Shown: positions 44,466-52,880 of the stretch, in pieces
Numbering within the stretch: the first letter of the stretch is position 1
Layout: each line of letters begins with the position of its first letter
Assembly: GCF_000299355.1 (NCBI RefSeq)
Contig: NC_018664.1
Span: 2,588,380-2,652,379 of the forward strand
DNA length: 64,000 nucleotides
DNA from: Gottschalkia acidurici 9a
GTDB taxonomy: Bacteria; Bacillota; Clostridia; Tissierellales; Gottschalkiaceae
Direction of reading: 5' to 3'
Position numbers and translations under genes: made by a program
Notes under the pieces: model-generated
What the model was told of the DNA's origin: nothing
The model's database searches: none
Seen by the model: the letters and a program-made list of their open reading frames with translations, nothing else

Positions 44466-45740
44466 TTAAATTTCAGCTCCTAAGGCTTTTTTTGAACTTT
44501 CACTTTCTTCATAATGTTTGTCATATATCTTTTCTAAACCATAACTTACTTTACTTAGAATTCTCTCTTCCACTATCTTTAGCTTATCTTCTGGTGTAGC
44601 TGGTAAAAGAATGTATATTACTTTTTTTAACTTATCATATCCTATGATATCCACATCTCTTAAGATTTTCTTCATCTTTTCATTTACGTCTTCTAGTTGC
44701 AAATCTTCTACTCTATATTTAAGAAGACCATATTCCATGCCAAAATCTCTTTTTCTTCTCTTTTCTTCCTCTAGCCTTTCTTCAAACGATCTATACTCCA
44801 TTATCTCTGTACCATCAATATACGGTGATTCTCTTAATTCCCCTACATACATTGCTTTTTGCAGAGATTTATTTACCCAGTCTATAATAACTCTAAATAG
44901 CTGATATGCATATTCTGATAACTTATCAAAGTCCATGTTTTCTACATTTACAATAGCTATTACTTTTCCATCTTTAACTAATGGAGCTGCCATTAATGCA
45001 AATCCTTCTTCTTTTACATCACTCCATCTAACTGGTATCTTTTCTAGTACAACTTTACTAAGACCAGGGGACTCTTGTACTTGTTTTGAACTCTTCTCTT
45101 CTACATGATCTCCCATTCTAATTTTAAGTCTTAAATATCCGCTCTTCTCATTATACGTATATACTGATACAGTATTAGCCTTTAGATATTTAGATAGTAT
45201 ACCTATAGTCTCTGTATATATAGCTTCTAATTCAAAAGTCTCAAGTCTTGAGGCTATCTCGTATAAGTTAAGTATACTTTCTTCTGAGTTTATGATTTGC
45301 TTCTTAAGTTCTTCTTGAATTTTTTTAGTCAACTTATATGATTCATCTAGCTTTTTATATCTATTTTTTATTAATTTGTTCTCATTCAAAGCCTTTTCTA
45401 GTCTAGTATCATAATTATCTTTAAAACTTCCAAACACCATAGATGATCCGAAAAATAATAAAATATACTTACAGTTATCTATATATCTAAATAGTGTCAA
45501 TATATCTCCATGGATCTGTATAAAAACATAAGTATAAAATATAGAAGATATAACAGCACTGATTAATCCTAACTGATTTCCATACCTTAATCCCATTAAA
45601 GCACATAGTAGTAGCAGTGGATGTGGATTTAAGCTTAAGTAAACATCTTGATTGTACTGCTTAGTAAAAAATATGAAGTAAATTATAACATTTATAAGAA
45701 TTGTTTCTGACACACAGTATATCGTTTTTTTTGTATTCAT
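44466..45740 (-). CDS. pelD: PelD-like c-di-GMP receptor
   Basis: A 424-residue protein: about four membrane segments in the first 120 residues, a short coiled coil, a GAF domain (roughly 160-300, with ALMAAPLVKDGKVIAIVNVE), then a degenerate GGDEF domain. The GGDEF signature is replaced by KLKKV (about 370-374), but the inhibitory-site RxxD is kept five residues upstream as RDVD (361-364), the motif by which PelD binds c-di-GMP. It should switch on Pel synthesis when c-di-GMP rises. Confidence 0.88.
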   Translation of the reverse strand: MNTKKTIYCVSETILINVIIYFIFFTKQYNQDVYLSLNPHPLLLLCALMGLRYGNQLGLISAVISSIFYTYVFIQIHGDILTLFRYIDNCKYILLFFGSSMVFGSFKDNYDTRLEKALNENKLIKNRYKKLDESYKLTKKIQEELKKQIINSEESILNLYEIASRLETFELEAIYTETIGILSKYLKANTVSVYTYNEKSGYLRLKIRMGDHVEEKSSKQVQESPGLSKVVLEKIPVRWSDVKEEGFALMAAPLVKDGKVIAIVNVENMDFDKLSEYAYQLFRVIIDWVNKSLQKAMYVGELRESPYIDGTEIMEYRSFEERLEEEKRRKRDFGMEYGLLKYRVEDLQLEDVNEKMKKILRDVDIIGYDKLKKVIYILLPATPEDKLKIVEERILSKVSYGLEKIYDKHYEESESSKKALGAEI

Positions 45741-45749
45741 ATTATCATC

Positions 45750-46433
45750 CTATTGTCCAACAAAATTTCCATTATAACTTATTAAAGATGTATTTTTTAC
45801 ACCTTCTATTTGAGATATTTCTTCTACAAAAGATGTATCTGATCCAATTATTTTAACTTCAAGTGTTAATTCTGTTATCCCTCTGTTAATAGTCTTCGAT
45901 TTTATGTTATAGTCTAGCTCATTTAAGCTCATAAATATATTATCACTTGCTTCGTCCTCATAATGAATAATAAGCATAAATATGTTATTAGTGTTTTTAT
46001 ACTTCATTAATATTACAATTACTATTCCAATAAACAATGTTCCAGTTATAGCAACTGTGTATAGCCTAGCCCCTGCTGTAAGTCCTGATGCAACTGCCCA
46101 AAACATGAATGTGGTATCTATTGGTTCTTTAACAGCTGTTCTAAATCTTACAATACTTAAAGCTCCTACCATTCCCAAAGACAAAACTAAGTTTGAACTA
46201 ATAGTCATGATAATTAAAGATGTAGTCACTGACATTATAACTAGAGAAACATTATAGCTATGGTTATAAATAACTCCGCTGTGAGTCTTTTTATATATAT
46301 GAAAGATATATAACGACAAGACTAAACTAATTATTAATCCTAATATTATATCTGGAAAGCCAACAGATCCAAAAACATCTCCTTTGAACAAACTCTTTTT
46401 TATTACATCTTTGAAACTTAATGCATCATTCAT
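45750..46433 (-). CDS. DUF4956 membrane protein (module 2, in pel operon)
   Basis: A 227-residue paralogue of the protein at 33955-34641. Four membrane helices and the core SLGMVGALSIVRFRTAVKEP, then DTTFMFWAVASGLTAGARLY; the soluble C-terminal part ends in ISYNGNFVGQ, as the other copy ends in ISYNGDYVS. Function unknown. It sits between pelD and the VTC gene with gaps of 9-15 bases, so it is co-transcribed with pel genes. Confidence 0.9.
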   Translation of the reverse strand: MNDALSFKDVIKKSLFKGDVFGSVGFPDIILGLIISLVLSLYIFHIYKKTHSGVIYNHSYNVSLVIMSVTTSLIIMTISSNLVLSLGMVGALSIVRFRTAVKEPIDTTFMFWAVASGLTAGARLYTVAITGTLFIGIVIVILMKYKNTNNIFMLIIHYEDEASDNIFMSLNELDYNIKSKTINRGITELTLEVKIIGSDTSFVEEISQIEGVKNTSLISYNGNFVGQ

Positions 46434-46448
46434 ATTTGTTCCTCCTAT

Positions 46449-47153
46449 TTATATTGATAAATGCTCCCTACATATTACGTATTTTGAAATAGCTAATCTG
46501 CTATGGCAATACATTTCTAATGCATTTTTAATATGATTTGGTAAATAGTTGTCATATTTTACTTCTAATATATTTTCATATCCTTGTCCTACATTATAGG
46601 AGATTAAATCTTTGTCAAATATATTCCTATAAGGCCTTTGTGCTGATAATCCTCTGTCAAAAGTAATTCTTATTTGATTGAATGGAAAAGTATAAGCCTC
46701 CCTTTTATAATCTACTATAACTTTTGGCCTTAGCATGTTATTTCTAATTTGATAGTAATAATTTTTTTTAACAGAATTATTATCATGAATTAAGCTTTCT
46801 ATATTTCCATCAAAGATATCTTCGTATTCACTTTTTGAAATACTGCAAACTTTCTTCTGAATATAGTTATCATATTTGATCTTTTCTTCTAACTTAATAA
46901 CTTTATCCGAAAAATTATAAATTCTCACTCTAAATTTTCTACGATTTGGAATTCCTAAATATTTCTCATTAAGTGCTGTATCATATATGTCATCAAAATA
47001 AAGACTTCTTATATGATAACCCTCACTGTCCTTTGAATGTTTATCCATATACATAGTTTTATCCAATATATTTTTCAGTTGTAAGTAAGAACCCTCAGTT
47101 ATTAGATATTTATATTCATGACGAACTTTTATACTATTTCTTTTTCCTAACAC
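46449..47153 (-). CDS. VTC-domain protein (module 2, in pel operon)
   Basis: A 234-residue CYTH/VTC-fold protein: RHEYKYLITEGSYLQLK, SLYFDDIYDTALNEKYLG, RKFRVRIYN, IKLEEKIKYDNYIQKK, RPKVIVDYKREAYTFP and ILEVKYDNYLPNHI. It should bind nucleotide or polyphosphate in its basic tunnel; polymerase activity is inferred from Vtc4. It is paralogous to 34644-35366. Confidence 0.88.
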   Translation of the reverse strand: MLGKRNSIKVRHEYKYLITEGSYLQLKNILDKTMYMDKHSKDSEGYHIRSLYFDDIYDTALNEKYLGIPNRRKFRVRIYNFSDKVIKLEEKIKYDNYIQKKVCSISKSEYEDIFDGNIESLIHDNNSVKKNYYYQIRNNMLRPKVIVDYKREAYTFPFNQIRITFDRGLSAQRPYRNIFDKDLISYNVGQGYENILEVKYDNYLPNHIKNALEMYCHSRLAISKYVICREHLSI

Positions 47154-47176
47154 ACCATTTCCTCCCGATAAACTGT

Positions 47177-48817
47177 TTAGTGCACATAAAAAGGTTGAAT
47201 ACTAAAGTAATATTTTAAAGTTTTTTCATTTCTATATATATCAAATGCATCTTGAATATTTCCGTTCGAGTCTTTTATCTGCAGTCTCCAGTAGTATTTT
47301 CCTAAATCTAGTCCATTAACTATTTGTTCTGTATCTACGATACCATCCTTATGATAGATAATAGTTTCAAACTCTGGAGAATCACTAATATCTATATTGT
47401 ATTCAATTAAATCACCTTGTAAATCGTAAGACTTAGTCCATTTAAAAACATACTGACCTCCTATTTTTAATGGTTCATCCATAAACACAGGCATTGGCTT
47501 TTCTAAGCTTTTATAGTATGTTTCTTTATTCTTTTCAATACTTTTAGGCATTTCTTGAAGTTCTTTTTCCAGCTTTTCTAAACTTATTGATTTGTCTAAG
47601 CTATCTGGTTCTCTACTTAAGTAATAGTTTAAAATTGGTCTGTATTGTGCCAGAAGTTCATTTGTTCTTTCTTCAGTAATTATATTTTTAGATAAATACT
47701 CTATCTTTTCACTTAATTCTTTTACATTTTCCTTATTTTTTAAAAATCTTTTGTGAAGTACACCGCCCCAATAAATAGAAGCTCCTTCTTGCCACTTACC
47801 CCTTGAATAGTGGTATCCTCCCCATCCCTTATCATAGTCCCAGGGTAAGAAGTACCATTTATTTTCATTGCTTGGACTATATAAGTAAAAATTTCTACTC
47901 CCTATATCAATATTGTCAGTTAGTATATTTAATGCCATCCATGTAATATAGTTCTCTCTATCAAAATACTTAGATATAACATCATTAATATGAATTGATT
48001 CATTATTTACATCTTCTAGCATGTTGATTAATTTCTGATGATCATCGTTACCCTTTATTTCTAATATTTTCTCGAATTCCTCAATATCATACTCTGGATC
48101 AGTTTTGAGCTTTATACTTTCTTTATATCTGTAGAATTCAAAGTTCTCAACTTTATATAAAGAAGCTTTTGTATCAAGTTTATGATTTTTTAAAAAAGTA
48201 GTATCTACATTCTCTATATTAGTGAAAAGTCCATAATCTTTAAACTTTTCGTTGAAGTTTCCTTTACTTAAGTCTTTAATATAAACGTGTACAAACTGAT
48301 TTCTTAAACTATTTATTGCCGGAATATCTTGCAAGTAATCAAATGTTAATTTATTTCTAGTCCTAGTATAGTCAAAAGCATGTTTATTCAAATTTACAAC
48401 TCTATAACTATCCCATAATCCTGCTTCTTTATCTAATTTTACTCTATAAGACTTTTGTTCAGCAGTTTTTGCAGACTGTCCTCTTAATCTCATTTTTCCA
48501 TTTGCATCAGTTAGTCCATATCCAAAGTCACCAGGTCTTATAACTCCATCTTTTCCTTCTTGAAGTAGCACCCTTACTTCTAATTTTTCATCTATATTTT
48601 CATTTAGTTCTTCAAATGTATACTTATATTCATGTGACTGATCTTCTGAAGGCATTACAGTTATATAAAGCTCTTTTACGCTGTTTATAGCTTCATCTTC
48701 ATAAATGTCATCATTATCTATAATCCCTTTGTCCTTATTATAAGCTCCTGTTTTATAGCTACATGAAGTAAGAAGTAATATGCACAAAATCAATAGTATA
48801 GTTAAATTTTTTTTCAT
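47177..48817 (-). CDS. CotH-family lipoprotein (module 2, in pel operon)
   Basis: A 546-residue protein with a lipoprotein signal (NLTILLILCILLLTSCSY, cysteine about residue 19). The CotH core has GKMRLRGQSAKTAEQKSYRV, VVNLNKHAFDYTRTRNKL, YGLFTNIENVDTTFLKN, TDNIDIGSRNFYLYS and the metal-binding FLPWDYDKGWGGYHYSRG. A C-terminal beta domain (about 440-540) looks like a fibronectin/Ig-type fold. As an outer-face lipoprotein it could act on the polysaccharide or a surface protein; the substrate is unknown. Confidence 0.87.
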   Translation of the reverse strand: MKKNLTILLILCILLLTSCSYKTGAYNKDKGIIDNDDIYEDEAINSVKELYITVMPSEDQSHEYKYTFEELNENIDEKLEVRVLLQEGKDGVIRPGDFGYGLTDANGKMRLRGQSAKTAEQKSYRVKLDKEAGLWDSYRVVNLNKHAFDYTRTRNKLTFDYLQDIPAINSLRNQFVHVYIKDLSKGNFNEKFKDYGLFTNIENVDTTFLKNHKLDTKASLYKVENFEFYRYKESIKLKTDPEYDIEEFEKILEIKGNDDHQKLINMLEDVNNESIHINDVISKYFDRENYITWMALNILTDNIDIGSRNFYLYSPSNENKWYFLPWDYDKGWGGYHYSRGKWQEGASIYWGGVLHKRFLKNKENVKELSEKIEYLSKNIITEERTNELLAQYRPILNYYLSREPDSLDKSISLEKLEKELQEMPKSIEKNKETYYKSLEKPMPVFMDEPLKIGGQYVFKWTKSYDLQGDLIEYNIDISDSPEFETIIYHKDGIVDTEQIVNGLDLGKYYWRLQIKDSNGNIQDAFDIYRNEKTLKYYFSIQPFYVH

Positions 48818-48876
48818 TTTGTTGACTTCCTTTCACAATAAACTCTCATAATTTATAAGCTGTGCAAATCTACTTA

Positions 48877-49710
48877 TCACCATTTTGTATATCTTCCATC
48901 CTTCTCTAGGTACATATGCTTCCAATTTAACTTCTTAGTAAAAATACTATTTTCTCTTTCATCTTCAAAAGATAAAGAAAAAATTACAAACTTATTTTTA
49001 CTATTTATCTCTTGTAGTTTTTTAAAAGTTTCTTGATAATCCTCATCAAATTCATTTACATTTAAATTTTCCCATAATAATCCGTCAATGTAATCACTAC
49101 TAAAATCAATTACACTTTTAAACCCTCTATTTTGTATAATATATATGTCTGGATACTTTTTTCTTATCTTTTTCAGGACTTCCTCATAACCTTTATTTAA
49201 TTTTTTATAAATTTCTTCATTTGTGCTATAGTAATCTATCCAGTCAACAGTATCTAAAAAAACTCCATCCATTCCCTTAGATAAAATCCTTTCTTCTAAT
49301 GTATTTAAAAGTATTTCTTGGTAATGTTCTTGACTGATATCTGCTAACGGATTTTTAAAACTTTTATTGTATAGTGTTTTTCCTTCAAAGGTCATATAGT
49401 CTTCTTCATTCATTTTTTCCAAAATCTCTTCATCCCAATGTCCAATCTCTATTGTAGATAAGTATCCTATTAATATAGTATTTTTTTTCTTTTTAATATT
49501 CCTAACATCTTCTTTCTCAAAGTTTAAAGCCTCCACAATTAACAAATCGTACTTTTCCATATCTGTTATTATCTCATCATCAATACCTCTATAGTAAATT
49601 CTATATTTTTTTACTTTTTCCAAGCTACTTTTGTTTTCAGCTGTTAGTATACGTGTTGATTGCCATATGAGTAATATAACTAGTAGTATAAAGATAATTT
49701 TTTTGAGCAA
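48877..49710 (-). CDS. GH114-like (TM1410-type) glycosidase
   Basis: A 277-residue protein with an N-terminal signal anchor (IIFILLVILLIWQSTRIL). It has the endo-alpha-1,4-polygalactosaminidase/TM1410 pattern: YDLLIVEALNFEKEDVR, ILIGYLSTIEIGHWDEEI, NPLADISQEHYQEILL, and the acidic GMDGVFLDTVDWIDYYS. Family members cut galactosamine polymers, which fits Pel; it probably takes the place of the PelA hydrolase domain. No deacetylase domain is fused, unlike full-length PelA. Confidence 0.85.
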   Translation of the reverse strand: MLKKIIFILLVILLIWQSTRILTAENKSSLEKVKKYRIYYRGIDDEIITDMEKYDLLIVEALNFEKEDVRNIKKKKNTILIGYLSTIEIGHWDEEILEKMNEEDYMTFEGKTLYNKSFKNPLADISQEHYQEILLNTLEERILSKGMDGVFLDTVDWIDYYSTNEEIYKKLNKGYEEVLKKIRKKYPDIYIIQNRGFKSVIDFSSDYIDGLLWENLNVNEFDEDYQETFKKLQEINSKNKFVIFSLSFEDERENSIFTKKLNWKHMYLEKDGRYTKW

Positions 49711-49722
49711 ATAAAGTTCCTC

Positions 49723-50628
49723 CTAGTATTCTAACATTTCTTTCAATCCTTCTTTTAAAGTGTATTTAGGTTCCCATCCTATAATTTTTTTAGACAGTTC
49801 ACTATTAAAATAACTATTTAAAATATCTCCTTGTCTTTTATCTGCATAAATAGTTTCAATATTAGTACGTGATATACTTTTTATTATGTTAATCAGTTCG
49901 TTGATACTTGTTTCTACTCCAGTCCCTATGTTTAGTGTCGCACTACTTCCTTTATTTATTGAAAGCATATTAGCTTTAACAATGTCTTTTACATATATAA
50001 AGTCCCTAGTTTGATTCCCGTCCCCATAAATTGTTGTTCTATCCTTAGATTGAAGTTTATCTAACAGTATAGATATAACTCCACCTTCACCTTCAGAGCT
50101 TTGTCTATCACCATAAACATTTGCATATCTAAGTATGGTATAGTCTACTCCATATAGTCTTTGATAGGTCTTTATATATTCTTCTGAAGCATATTTTGAT
50201 GTTCCATAAAAAGAAGTACTATTTATATAATGTTTCTCATCTATTCCTAGATATATTGGTTCGCCATATACCGCAGCTGTAGAAGAGTGAACAATTTTTT
50301 TTACTTTATACTTTTTACAACATTCTAAAACATTTACAGTACCTAAAACATTATTTTGTAAGTCATATATGGGGTCTATTAAAGATTTATTTACGCTTAC
50401 TTGTGCGGCACTATGAATTACATAATCAGGCTTTTCTCTTTCAAATATTCTATATATATTCTCGCTTATTATATCTTCCTCATAAAATTTAGCCTTATTA
50501 TTTATATTTTTAACATTACCTGTTGATAAGTTATCTACTATAATAACTTTATCCCCTATATTTATTAATTCATCAACAATATGTGAGCCAATAAACCCAG
50601 CTCCACCTGTAACAAGTATCTTTCTCAT
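49723..50628 (-). CDS. NAD-dependent sugar-nucleotide epimerase (GalE-like)
   Basis: A 301-residue extended SDR. NAD-binding ILVTGGAGFIGSHIVDEL at the start, VIHSAAQVSVNKSL, catalytic Ser/Thr in HSSTAAVYGEP and Tyr-x3-Lys in SFYGTSKYASEEY, and the substrate region YANVYGDRQSSEGEGGVIS. It likely makes UDP-Gal or UDP-GalNAc from the glucose forms, supplying PelF. It is the first gene of the pel operon. Confidence 0.9.
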   Translation of the reverse strand: MRKILVTGGAGFIGSHIVDELINIGDKVIIVDNLSTGNVKNINNKAKFYEEDIISENIYRIFEREKPDYVIHSAAQVSVNKSLIDPIYDLQNNVLGTVNVLECCKKYKVKKIVHSSTAAVYGEPIYLGIDEKHYINSTSFYGTSKYASEEYIKTYQRLYGVDYTILRYANVYGDRQSSEGEGGVISILLDKLQSKDRTTIYGDGNQTRDFIYVKDIVKANMLSINKGSSATLNIGTGVETSINELINIIKSISRTNIETIYADKRQGDILNSYFNSELSKKIIGWEPKYTLKEGLKEMLEY

Positions 50629-50954
50629 ATCTTATCACCTCTTTACAAAATAAGTTATGTCCTTTTTTTGTTAGACCCCTAATATTTCTATTGTAGTAAG
50701 ATAAATTTCAATAATTATCATTGTCACCATAAAACATGTCATTTTATTTTTATTGATTTATTATCCTTTATTTAAAGCTACTGAGTAAACATTAACAAAT
50801 TATTGCTGAACAGTTTCTGAACATTTTTGTTATTATATTATATGTTAGCATATTTTATAGTTATTAAGACCAGATATTTCATATTGCTTAAGCCCATATG
50901 TATACATCTTTATTGTTACAAGTATAGATTTATGTTAATTCACACAACGTTATA

Positions 50955-51001
50955 ACAAAAAAACCCTCTGGGTCATTATTTATTAAATGACCCAAAGGGT
51001 G
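50955..51001 (-). terminator. Terminator of the PadR-FtsW unit
   Basis: On the minus strand ACCCTTTGGGTCATT pairs with AATGACCCAGAGGGT and is followed by seven T. It lies directly after the FtsW-like gene. The 330 bases between it and the epimerase start (50629-50954) show no clear gene or riboswitch; the pel promoter should be there. Confidence 0.88.
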
Positions 51002-51004
51002 CTT

Positions 51005-52411
51005 TTATTCAGTAGATAGTATTAAGTCTTTCCTACGATATATTCCAAGCAGTAGTCCAATTAGCCCCATATTAATTATGAAACTCACACCTCCATATGA
51101 AATAAGGGGTAGTGCAGCCTCCATCAGAGGAAACATGCCCAAATTCATCAATATATTAGCAGCTATCTGCAAAGAGAATGCTATAGTGATTGAGCTCATG
51201 ATATACTTTCCGTATGTTGAATGAATTTTCTTGACTGTAAAAAGCATACGTATAATAGTTACTAAAGCGATAATAACTATTGCAATACCAGCAATCCAAC
51301 CAAAAGTAGAAACAATATAAGTAAAAATAAAATCAGATTCTGAAGATGGAACTAAGAACCTTTCTCCATTATTAAAGTATACTCCATCTCCTTTTCCAAA
51401 CATTTTACTTCCGTACAATACCTTCTTTATACACATATATATAAATCCATATGATGTCGGATCTGTACTAGGATTCAAAATATCCATTAATCTTTCTACC
51501 AGATACTTGCGTGGCCTAACATAGAAAAATAAAAATCCTCCTACAGAACTGACTACACTTCCATAAGTATAAAATAAAAATAACTTTTTATTCCCTTTAA
51601 ATCTTTTATCTATAATGGCTATAGTAATCATAACTAGAAATACACAAATAAGTATAAAGGTATTTACAATAGATTCATGTATCAGTATAACATTATTTAC
51701 CCTAGATATATGTATTAAGCATATTAATATAGCTAGAGCTCCTAAACCAAATATCTTTAGAGAATCACCTCGGTTACCGGTCATCCATCTTGTTAAAAGT
51801 CCTGAGAAAGATATAAGTAAAAAGGGCATAGCTATAGATACAGGACTAAATCTTACATCTTTAATTCCAATGTATTTATATATATATTCGCTTGGTAGAA
51901 AATATGATGTTATAAATAAGAATGCAATACTTGCTAAAAATATGTGTAAAGAATACTTCTCAAGTGTTGTATAATCGAGAAAGTAAAATGCTAATAAAAA
52001 ACTGATTCCTAAAGATGTATATAGTAAATAAAGCTTAATAAGTCCTTTCATTGAGACTGAGAGATCATTATTAATTCTAATTGATAGAGTAGACAAGAAA
52101 GCAGCATCATTTACAAGAGAAAATAAGACTCCTACACCTGCAGCAATCAACATACCAACTAATATAATAATAGACCATTCAAGTTTAGGCTTATGAGTTT
52201 TATTAAGGCTTTTCCCAATTTCAATAGGATTACCCATTTGCTCAACTGCCTTTTTAACAGCTTCTTCTTCTGGCATTCCTTTTTTTATATACTCATCCTT
52301 TATTTCGTCTATGTGCATTATTAATTCATTAGAGATATCTTTATGAATTTTTTTATACTTTATTTGGTTACATACATTTCTTAAAAACTCAGAAGTATGT
52401 TTATTCAACAT
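51005..52411 (-). CDS. FtsW/RodA/SpoVE-like membrane protein with an N-terminal DUF1700-type domain
   Basis: About 468 residues. The first 70 residues are a soluble helical prefix (IHKDISNELIMHIDEIKDEY, GMPEEEAVKKAVEQMGNPIE) typical of proteins paired with PadR. About ten membrane segments follow, ending in the SEDS pattern ALPLISYGGVSFIINMGLIG. SEDS proteins polymerise peptidoglycan glycan strands; whether this divergent member does is uncertain. Start at ATG 52411 with GGAGG 5 bases upstream, overlapping the padR end. Confidence 0.82.
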   Translation of the reverse strand: MLNKHTSEFLRNVCNQIKYKKIHKDISNELIMHIDEIKDEYIKKGMPEEEAVKKAVEQMGNPIEIGKSLNKTHKPKLEWSIIILVGMLIAAGVGVLFSLVNDAAFLSTLSIRINNDLSVSMKGLIKLYLLYTSLGISFLLAFYFLDYTTLEKYSLHIFLASIAFLFITSYFLPSEYIYKYIGIKDVRFSPVSIAMPFLLISFSGLLTRWMTGNRGDSLKIFGLGALAILICLIHISRVNNVILIHESIVNTFILICVFLVMITIAIIDKRFKGNKKLFLFYTYGSVVSSVGGFLFFYVRPRKYLVERLMDILNPSTDPTSYGFIYMCIKKVLYGSKMFGKGDGVYFNNGERFLVPSSESDFIFTYIVSTFGWIAGIAIVIIALVTIIRMLFTVKKIHSTYGKYIMSSITIAFSLQIAANILMNLGMFPLMEAALPLISYGGVSFIINMGLIGLLLGIYRRKDLILSTE

Positions 52412-52739
52412 ATTCACCTCCCATAACTTTATCTATAGCATTACTATATACTTTCCACTCTTTCTGTTTTTGTGATAACATCTTTTTTCCGTTTGTTGTA
52501 ATATTATAGTATTTTCTTTTTCGGGTAGATTCAGTATCTTCCCAGTACGACTTTATCATCCCTTTACTTTCTAATTCATGCAGTATTGGATACAGTGTTC
52601 CTTCTTTTAAAGTAAATGTACTATCTGATCGCTTTTCTAGTTCTTTAATCATTTGATATCCATACATATCACTTGTGCTTAATAAATTAAGAACCAGCAT
52701 AATTGTGCTCCCTTTTAGAAGTGCTTTATTATCATTCAA
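52401..52739 (-). CDS. PadR-family transcriptional regulator
   Basis: A 112-residue winged-helix regulator: LLKGSTIMLVLNLLSTSDMY, MYGYQMIKELEKRSDSTF, and FTLKEGTLYPILHELESKGM, the standard PadR recognition region, then a C-terminal helix. It overlaps the FtsW-like gene and probably represses this two-gene unit. PadR paired with a prefix-domain membrane protein is a recurrent arrangement in Bacillota; the inducer is unknown. Confidence 0.93.
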   Translation of the reverse strand: MNDNKALLKGSTIMLVLNLLSTSDMYGYQMIKELEKRSDSTFTLKEGTLYPILHELESKGMIKSYWEDTESTRKRKYYNITTNGKKMLSQKQKEWKVYSNAIDKVMGGEYVE

Positions 52740-52846
52740 TTATATACCTCCTTTCTCGATACATATGTTATCTATGTATTGTATGTCTATATATTATCTT
52801 AGCTTCTTTATATTGTCAAATAGTTCATGATGTATACAAACATAGT

Positions 52847-52878
52847 AAAACCCTTTGAGTAAATCCTCAAAGGGTTTT
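52847..52878 (-). terminator. Terminator of the sulfate-assimilation operon
   Basis: AAACCCTTTGAG and CTCAAAGGGTTT form a perfect stem with a 6-base loop just past the cysN stop; a T-rich end follows on the minus strand. Confidence 0.85.
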
Positions 52879-52880
52879 TG

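Noticed and set aside
50629-50954. A c-di-GMP riboswitch upstream of the pel operon
   Set aside because: I looked for the conserved GEMM-type blocks on the minus strand and saw none; control by c-di-GMP is better explained by PelD itself.
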